Shown here: one piece after another, positions 1-5,426 of the stretch
Layout: each line of letters starts with the position of its first letter
Position numbering within the stretch: position 1 is the first letter of the stretch
Assembly: GCA_002898855.1 (NCBI GenBank)
Contig: BEIR01000106.1
Coordinates: forward strand, 1-5,426
Length of the DNA: 5,426 nucleotides
Direction: 5' to 3'
Origin: a bacterium HR41
Lineage (GTDB): Bacteria; Actinomycetota; Thermoleophilia; Solirubrobacterales; Thermoleophilaceae
The notes under the pieces: model-generated
Databases searched by the model: none
Told to the model about the DNA's origin: nothing
The model's input: only the letters and a program-made list of their open reading frames with translations
Translations under genes and position numbers: made by a program

Positions 1-123
1 GGATCGGGGCGCGAAACAGCGATCCGCTCGTTGCAGGCGGCGGGGCTCGAGATCATCTCCGTACGCGACGTCACGCCCCACCCGCACAACGGTTGTCGAC
101 CGAAGAAGCGGCGGAGGGTCTGA
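1..123 (+). CDS. rpsK: 30S ribosomal protein S11, C-terminal end (partial)
   Basis: Only the last 40 residues are present; the reading frame is open from base 1 to a TGA at 121-123. S11 sits on the platform of the small subunit, binds 16S rRNA and lines the mRNA exit region near the E site. The fragment shows the family's C-terminal signature: a helix segment with GLEIISV, then [12 protein letters not shown], then a basic tail KKRRRV, which closely matches the universal bacterial S11 ending. The gene begins left of the window, so its start and total length cannot be judged. It is followed after only 3 nt by rpsD, and its last codons double as the rpsD ribosome binding site, so the two are almost certainly co-transcribed. 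Identification is secure despite the truncation. Confidence 0.96.
   Translation, partial: GSGRETAIRSLQAAGLEIISVRDVTPHPHNGCRPKKRRRV
113..117 (+). promoter_or_regulatory. Shine-Dalgarno site for rpsD, inside the rpsK end
   Basis: GGAGG, extended to GGAGGG at 113-118, lies 9 nt upstream of the TTG at 127. It is good anti-Shine-Dalgarno sequence at near-ideal spacing and it settles the choice of the TTG start. It overlaps the arginine/valine codons at the end of rpsK. Confidence 0.8.
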
Positions 124-126
124 GCC

Positions 127-747
127 TTGGCGCGCTACACCGGTCCCGTCTGCAAGCTCTGCCGCCGCGAGGGCGAGAAGCTTTTCCTCAAGGGGGAGCG
201 TTGCCTTACCGACAAGTGCGCGATCGAGCGCCGCAACTATCCGCCGGGGCAGCACGGTCGCACACGAGTGCGGCAGTCCGAGTATCGCCTCCAGCTGCGG
301 GAAAAGCAGAAGGCTCGCCGCTACTACGGCGTGCTCGAGCGGCAGTTCCGCAACTACTACGAGAAGGCCAGCCGCCTACCGGGCGCGACCGGCGAGAACC
401 TTTTGCGGCTCCTCGAGACGCGTCTCGACAGCGTGCTGGTGCGACTCGGTTTCGCAGCATCGCGACGCCAGGCGCGCCAGCTTGTGCGGCATGGTCACTG
501 GCTGGTCAACGGCCGTCGCGTCGACATTCCGTCCTACCAGGTGCGTCCCGACGACGTCATCACTCTCAAGCCGGGCTCTCCCGCTGAGCCTGTTGTGCGC
601 GAGGCCACGGAACTGACCTCGGCCGTTCCCGCCTGGCTGCAGGCCGATCACGACGGCCTCACGGCCAAGGTGCTGCGCTGGCCCGAGCGGGACGAAATCC
701 CCGCTCCGGTTCAGGAGCAGCTGATCGTCGAGCTCTACTCGAAGTAA
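127..747 (+). CDS. rpsD: 30S ribosomal protein S4 (zinc-binding, four-cysteine form)
   Basis: S4 is a primary 16S rRNA-binding protein that nucleates assembly of the small-subunit body; in some bacteria it also represses its own operon. The 206-residue product has the usual bacterial length. It starts MARYTGP, typical of the family, from a TTG codon backed by a strong Shine-Dalgarno 9 nt upstream. Cysteines 9, 12, 26 and 31 form a CX2C-X13-CX4C zinc site, the spacing of the zinc-containing S4 of Thermus. The conserved YPPGQHGR follows at 38-45, and an S4 RNA-binding domain spans about 97-160 ([12 protein letters not shown], then SRRQARQLV and [11 protein letters not shown]). The C-terminus ends LIVELYSK as in E. 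coli. It lies between rpsK (3 nt) and rpoA (66 nt), the standard alpha-operon position. The cysteine form is notable because many high-GC actinobacteria have a cysteine-free S4. Confidence 0.97.
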   Translation: MARYTGPVCKLCRREGEKLFLKGERCLTDKCAIERRNYPPGQHGRTRVRQSEYRLQLREKQKARRYYGVLERQFRNYYEKASRLPGATGENLLRLLETRLDSVLVRLGFAASRRQARQLVRHGHWLVNGRRVDIPSYQVRPDDVITLKPGSPAEPVVREATELTSAVPAWLQADHDGLTAKVLRWPERDEIPAPVQEQLIVELYSK

Positions 748-761
748 GCACTCGCTCCGCG

Positions 762-789
762 TGCCGGCGCTTGCGATGCCGGCGCCCGG
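762..789 (+). repeat. Direct repeat / potential hairpin in the rpsD-rpoA spacer
   Basis: The nonamer TGCCGGCGC occurs twice, at 762-770 and 777-785, 15 nt apart start to start. Two mutually exclusive hairpins can be drawn. One pairs GCCGGC at 763-768 with GCCGGC at 778-783 (6 bp, 9-nt loop). The other pairs CCGGCGC at 764-770 with 782-789, with one bulged C (7 bp). No run of T follows, so it is not an intrinsic terminator. It ends about 11 nt before the rpoA Shine-Dalgarno and could influence rpoA translation, but in DNA this GC-rich it may be chance. Confidence 0.35.
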
Positions 790-800
790 ACCGACCCGAC

Positions 801-805
801 AAGGA
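801..805 (+). promoter_or_regulatory. Shine-Dalgarno site for rpoA
   Basis: AAGGA lies 8 nt upstream of the ATG at 814, giving good complementarity and ideal spacing. It supports that ATG as the rpoA start. It is one of only two clearly good ribosome binding sites in the window, the other being that of rpsD. Confidence 0.75.
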
Positions 806-813
806 AGCCCGCC

Positions 814-1779
814 ATGAACGAGTTCCAAACACCGCAGATCTCAGTCGAGAAAGCCGACGATCGACGCGGCCGGTTCGTTATCGAGCCGCTCGACAAGGGC
901 TTCGGCTACACGTTCGGTAACTCGCTGCGGCGTGTTCTGCTCACCTCTCTCGGTGGTGCCGCGGTTACGAGCGTGCGCATCGAGGGCGTGGCGCACGAGT
1001 TCTCGACCATTCCCGGCGTGAAGGAGGACGTCACCGACATCGTCCTCAACCTCAAAGAGATCGTCTGCCGGATGCACACCGACGCCGACGAGATCGAGGC
1101 GCCGTTGGTCGCGACCGGTCCGGGCGAGGTGCGCGCCGGCGACATCGACCTGCCTGCCGGTGTCGAGGTGCTGAACCCCGACCTGCACATCGCGACGCTC
1201 GAGAAGAAGACCAACCTCGAGATGTACCTCACGATCGGGCGTGGTCGCGGATACGCGCCCGCGGAGGAGAACAAGCAGCCCGACCAACCGATCGGCGTGA
1301 TCCCGATCGATTCGATCTTCTCGCCGGTCAAGCGCGTCAGCTACCGGGTCGAGGCTGCCCGCGTCGGCCAGCGCACCGACTACGACAAGCTCATCCTCGA
1401 CATCGAAACCGACGGTTCGCTCGACCCCGAATCGGCGCTGCGCGAAGCGGCCGAGATCCTCATCCGCTACCTGGCGATCTTCACCGACGCCACCCGCGTC
1501 GAGGAGCTGCGCCGCGAGGGCTCGGCGCTCGCGGCCGAGTCCGGCAACGGTTCGGGGGCGGCGGGCACCGGTAGCGCGATGGACGACATCCTGATCGAGG
1601 AACTCGAGCTCGGCGTGCGCTCGTACAACTGCCTCAAGCGTGCTGGCATCCAGACGATCGGCGAGCTGATCTCGAAGACCGAGGCTGAGCTCGCCGCCAT
1701 CCCCAACTTCGGTCGCAAGTCGATCGAGGAGGTCAAGGAGACGCTCGCCGCCCGCGGTTTGTCGCTGCGCGACGGCTAG
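814..1779 (+). CDS. rpoA: DNA-directed RNA polymerase subunit alpha
   Basis: The alpha subunit dimerises to scaffold beta and beta' in RNA polymerase, and its C-terminal domain contacts UP-element DNA and activators. The 321-residue product has the usual length. The N-terminal domain (about 1-225) contains the dimerisation motif GYTFGNSLRRVLLTSL near residue 31 and the conserved GVKEDVTDIVLNLKE stretch. A flexible linker (about 235-255) is rich in Ala, Gly and Ser. The C-terminal domain (about 256-321) carries the two-HhH fold with RSYNCLKRAGI and PNFGRKSIEEVK. The residues equivalent to the E. coli DNA-contacting '265 determinant' are all kept: R269, N272, C273, G300, K302 and S303. The start is the ATG 8 nt after AAGGA. 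It sits between rpsD and rplQ, the canonical order, and ends with TAG at 1777-1779. Nothing suggests truncation or frameshift. Confidence 0.98.
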   Translation: MNEFQTPQISVEKADDRRGRFVIEPLDKGFGYTFGNSLRRVLLTSLGGAAVTSVRIEGVAHEFSTIPGVKEDVTDIVLNLKEIVCRMHTDADEIEAPLVATGPGEVRAGDIDLPAGVEVLNPDLHIATLEKKTNLEMYLTIGRGRGYAPAEENKQPDQPIGVIPIDSIFSPVKRVSYRVEAARVGQRTDYDKLILDIETDGSLDPESALREAAEILIRYLAIFTDATRVEELRREGSALAAESGNGSGAAGTGSAMDDILIEELELGVRSYNCLKRAGIQTIGELISKTEAELAAIPNFGRKSIEEVKETLAARGLSLRDG

Positions 1780-1794
1780 CGGTCGGCGAAGGCG

Positions 1795-1800
1795 TACCCT
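1795..1800 (+). promoter_or_regulatory. Possible -10-like element before rplQ
   Basis: TACCCT matches the actinobacterial TANNNT -10 pattern and sits 13 nt before the rplQ ATG. It lies within GCGTACCCTC (1792-1801), which recurs as GCGTATCCTC before surE. No convincing -35 hexamer is found at 16-19 nt spacing. It could provide an internal start for rplQ, whose Shine-Dalgarno is weak, but the evidence is only the motif. Confidence 0.22.
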
Positions 1801-1813
1801 CTCGGGCACCGTC

Positions 1814-2167
1814 ATGAGACACCGCAAACAGCGAGGCAAGTTAAGCCGCGACTCCGCCCACCGGCGGGCGCTGATCATGAACCTTTGCCGCGAGGTGATC
1901 GAGCACGGCCGCATCCGCACGACCGAAGCCAAGGCCAAGGCGGCGCGACCCGAGCTCGAGCGGCTGATAACGCTCGCTAAGCGCGGCGATATGCACGCTC
2001 GCCGACAGGCGATGGCGCGCCTAGGCCAGGACAAGTTCCTCGTTTACCGGCTGTTCGAGGAAGTGGCGCCGCGCTACCGCGAGCGCTCGGGCGGATATAC
2101 GCGCATACTCAAGCTCGGCCCGCGGCGCTCCGACGCCACCGAGCTCGTTCTTCTCGAACTCGTCTAG
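1814..2167 (+). CDS. rplQ: 50S ribosomal protein L17
   Basis: L17 is a bacteria-specific large-subunit protein located near the peptide exit tunnel. The 117-residue product has the compact bacterial length and opens MRHRKQRGKLSRDSAHRRAL, very close to the family's N-terminal signature (MRHRK..KL.R...HR.AL). The TTEAKAKAARPELERLITLAK segment (about 37-57) is the other hallmark. The C-terminal part (RYRERSGGYTRILKLGPRRSDATELVLLEL) matches the conserved GGYTRI and R.GD/SA.E...ELV pattern. The ATG start is fixed by the N-terminal signature; upstream bases show only CGGGC, a poor Shine-Dalgarno. The 34-nt gap after rpoA and 33-nt gap before truA fit one operon, with translation perhaps coupled to rpoA. 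Confidence 0.97.
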   Translation: MRHRKQRGKLSRDSAHRRALIMNLCREVIEHGRIRTTEAKAKAARPELERLITLAKRGDMHARRQAMARLGQDKFLVYRLFEEVAPRYRERSGGYTRILKLGPRRSDATELVLLELV

Positions 2168-2200
2168 CGCCGCTACGGGCGGCCACCTTCACGGGCAGCG

Positions 2201-2920
2201 GTGACCGCTCGCCTGACGCTCGAGTACGACGGCTCGCGCTTCCACGGCTGGGCGCGCCAACCGGCTCTGCGCACCGTGCAGGGAGTGCTGGAGGACGCGC
2301 TCGCCGACCTTGCCGGCGAGCCGGTGCCGACAGTCTGTGCCGGCCGTACCGACGCTGGTGTGCACGCGCTGGGACAGGTCGCAAGCCACCCCGGGCATCC
2401 CTTGCCAGCGGCAGCGATCAACGCTCGCCTGCCGGAGGACGTTCGCGTGATCGCCTCCGATCCCGCGCCGGAGGGTTTCGACGCCCGGCGCGATGCCCGT
2501 GCCCGACGCTACCGCTACCGCCTCTTCACGCGCAGCTGTCGCAGCCCGTTCGAGAACGGCAGCGCCTGGCAGCTCGGCTTCGCCCCCAACGAGGAACTGC
2601 TCGCGGCCTACGCCGAAGCCCTGGTCGGGCGGCACGACTTCACTGCCTTCACACCCACCGCCAGCGACCACGTTTTCTTCACGCGTACTGTCTTCGCGGC
2701 CGAGTGGCGGCGCGAGAGCGAGTGGGTGTTGACCTTCTCGATCGAGGCCGACGCCTTCCTGCGCCACATGGTGCGCACGCTCGTCGGCACGATGGTCGAG
2801 TGGGCGCGCCGCGGCGAAGGTCCCGAACGGATCGCTCGCCTGCTCACCGGCCGTCCGCGCAGCGAGGCGGGGCCGACCGCTCCCGCCGAGGGGCTCTACC
2901 TGGAAGCGGTTCGCTACTAG
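2201..2920 (+). CDS. truA: tRNA pseudouridine(38-40) synthase TruA
   Basis: TruA isomerises uridines 38, 39 and 40 in the anticodon stem-loop of many tRNAs to pseudouridine in the cytoplasm, improving decoding fidelity. The 239-residue product is at the short end of the family. It begins with the beta strand and loop LTLEYDGSRFHGWARQP, followed by RTVQGVLEDAL. The catalytic aspartate is D51 in GRTDAGVHALGQV. The conserved tyrosine region is RRYRYRL (102-108), after FDARRDA. HDFTAFTP and the C-terminal helix FLRHMVRTLVGTMVEWARR (from F186) are also typical, as is the ending TAPAEGLYLEAVRY. The GTG start fits the N-terminal family pattern; its Shine-Dalgarno is weak (GGGC, 4 nt away). It follows rplQ by 33 nt, a common arrangement in Actinomycetota and Firmicutes. 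Confidence 0.96.
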   Translation: MTARLTLEYDGSRFHGWARQPALRTVQGVLEDALADLAGEPVPTVCAGRTDAGVHALGQVASHPGHPLPAAAINARLPEDVRVIASDPAPEGFDARRDARARRYRYRLFTRSCRSPFENGSAWQLGFAPNEELLAAYAEALVGRHDFTAFTPTASDHVFFTRTVFAAEWRRESEWVLTFSIEADAFLRHMVRTLVGTMVEWARRGEGPERIARLLTGRPRSEAGPTAPAEGLYLEAVRY

Positions 2921-2930
2921 TCGCATGTCA

Positions 2931-2965
2931 CCCCGAGCGGCGGCCGGTGGCGCGTATCCTCGGGG
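2931..2965 (+). repeat. 7-bp inverted repeat in the truA-surE spacer
   Basis: CCCCGAG at 2931-2937 is perfectly complementary to CTCGGGG at 2959-2965, with a 21-nt gap. The right arm overlaps the end of the putative -10 element and stops 2 nt before the surE GTG. No T-run follows, so it is not an intrinsic terminator. In read-through mRNA it could fold next to the surE start; as DNA it could be an operator. A chance match is possible in such GC-rich sequence. Confidence 0.3.
2955..2960 (+). promoter_or_regulatory. Putative -10 element of a surE(-ligA) promoter
   Basis: TATCCT matches the TANNNT -10 consensus and ends exactly 7 nt before the surE GTG at 2968. That is the geometry of actinobacterial leaderless promoters, where the start codon is the transcription start. 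It is embedded in GCGTATCCTC (2952-2961), nearly identical to the element before rplQ. There is no clear -35 hexamer at 16-19 nt spacing. A usable Shine-Dalgarno for surE is absent (GGGG at only 2 nt distance), which is consistent with leaderless initiation. Confidence 0.42.
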
Positions 2966-2967
2966 CG

Positions 2968-5426
<2,459 letters not shown>

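Noticed and set aside
93..587. Alternative + strand frame overlapping rpsK and rpsD
   Set aside because: It is an out-of-frame shadow of S4 with no family resemblance; the S4 frame explains the region fully.
1536..1578. Gly/Ala/Ser-rich stretch in rpoA as an inserted element or repeat
   Set aside because: It coincides with the flexible linker between the alpha N- and C-terminal domains, which is variable and low-complexity in the family.
841..2034. Long minus-strand open frame (397 codons) opposite rpoA and rplQ
   Set aside because: It lies antisense to two certain genes, shows no recognisable domain, has an Arg/Ala/Ser/Val/Asp-rich composition typical of GC-rich shadows, and begins inside rplQ without a ribosome binding site. 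Strong G/C third-position bias readily creates such stop-free antisense frames.
2169..2183. Small hairpin GCCGC-TACGG-GCGGC after rplQ as a terminator
   Set aside because: The stem is only 5 bp and is followed by CACCTTC rather than a T-run, and truA starts 17 nt later. It is too weak to call a terminator.
2175..2196. Direct repeat ACGGGC (2175-2180 and 2191-2196) before truA
   Set aside because: A six-base repeat in GC-rich DNA is expected by chance, and no regulatory context supports it.
2704..2967. Upstream extension of the surE frame into truA
   Set aside because: The frame is open for 88 codons before the family start, but that part is the shadow of truA in another frame; the SurE signature MRVLLTNDDG begins at GTG 2968.

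Overview
This window is a compact, gene-dense, high-G+C (about two thirds by eye) chromosomal segment with seven genes, all on the + strand. It is the end of a bacterial ribosomal-protein/RNA polymerase alpha operon followed by three housekeeping genes. Order: rpsK (3' end only), rpsD, rpoA, rplQ, truA, surE, ligA (5' part only; it runs off the right edge). The core order rpsK-rpsD-rpoA-rplQ-truA is the classic alpha-operon tail of Actinomycetota and several other phyla. The strong G/C third-position bias, GTG/TTG starts and TANNNT-type promoter elements fit a high-GC actinobacterium. A zinc-type (four-cysteine) S4 and the surE-ligA continuation after truA point, as an inference only, away from the Streptomyces/Mycobacterium type and towards a deep-branching class such as Thermoleophilia or Rubrobacteria.

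Left part (1-2167): S11, S4, the RNA polymerase alpha subunit and L17. S11 and S4 are 3 nt apart, and the S4 Shine-Dalgarno lies inside the S11 coding end. The S4-rpoA gap (66 nt) is one of the two largest spacers and carries a GC-rich repeat/hairpin just upstream of a good ribosome binding site. The rpoA-rplQ gap (34 nt) lacks a good Shine-Dalgarno but has a TANNNT element.

Right part (2168-5426): TruA (tRNA pseudouridine 38-40 synthase), SurE (5'-nucleotidase) and LigA (NAD-dependent DNA ligase). SurE appears to have its own promoter element placed exactly for leaderless translation. ligA overlaps the surE stop codon by one base (TGATG), suggesting translational coupling, but its true start is uncertain between that ATG and a GTG 99 nt downstream.

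Together the genes supply translation (ribosomal proteins, tRNA modification), transcription (alpha subunit), nucleotide housekeeping (SurE) and DNA replication/repair (LigA). No intrinsic terminator, mobile element, tRNA, CRISPR array or intergenic stretch over 70 nt is present. I do not see a previously undescribed biological system here; the points worth a second look are small regulatory and start-site questions.
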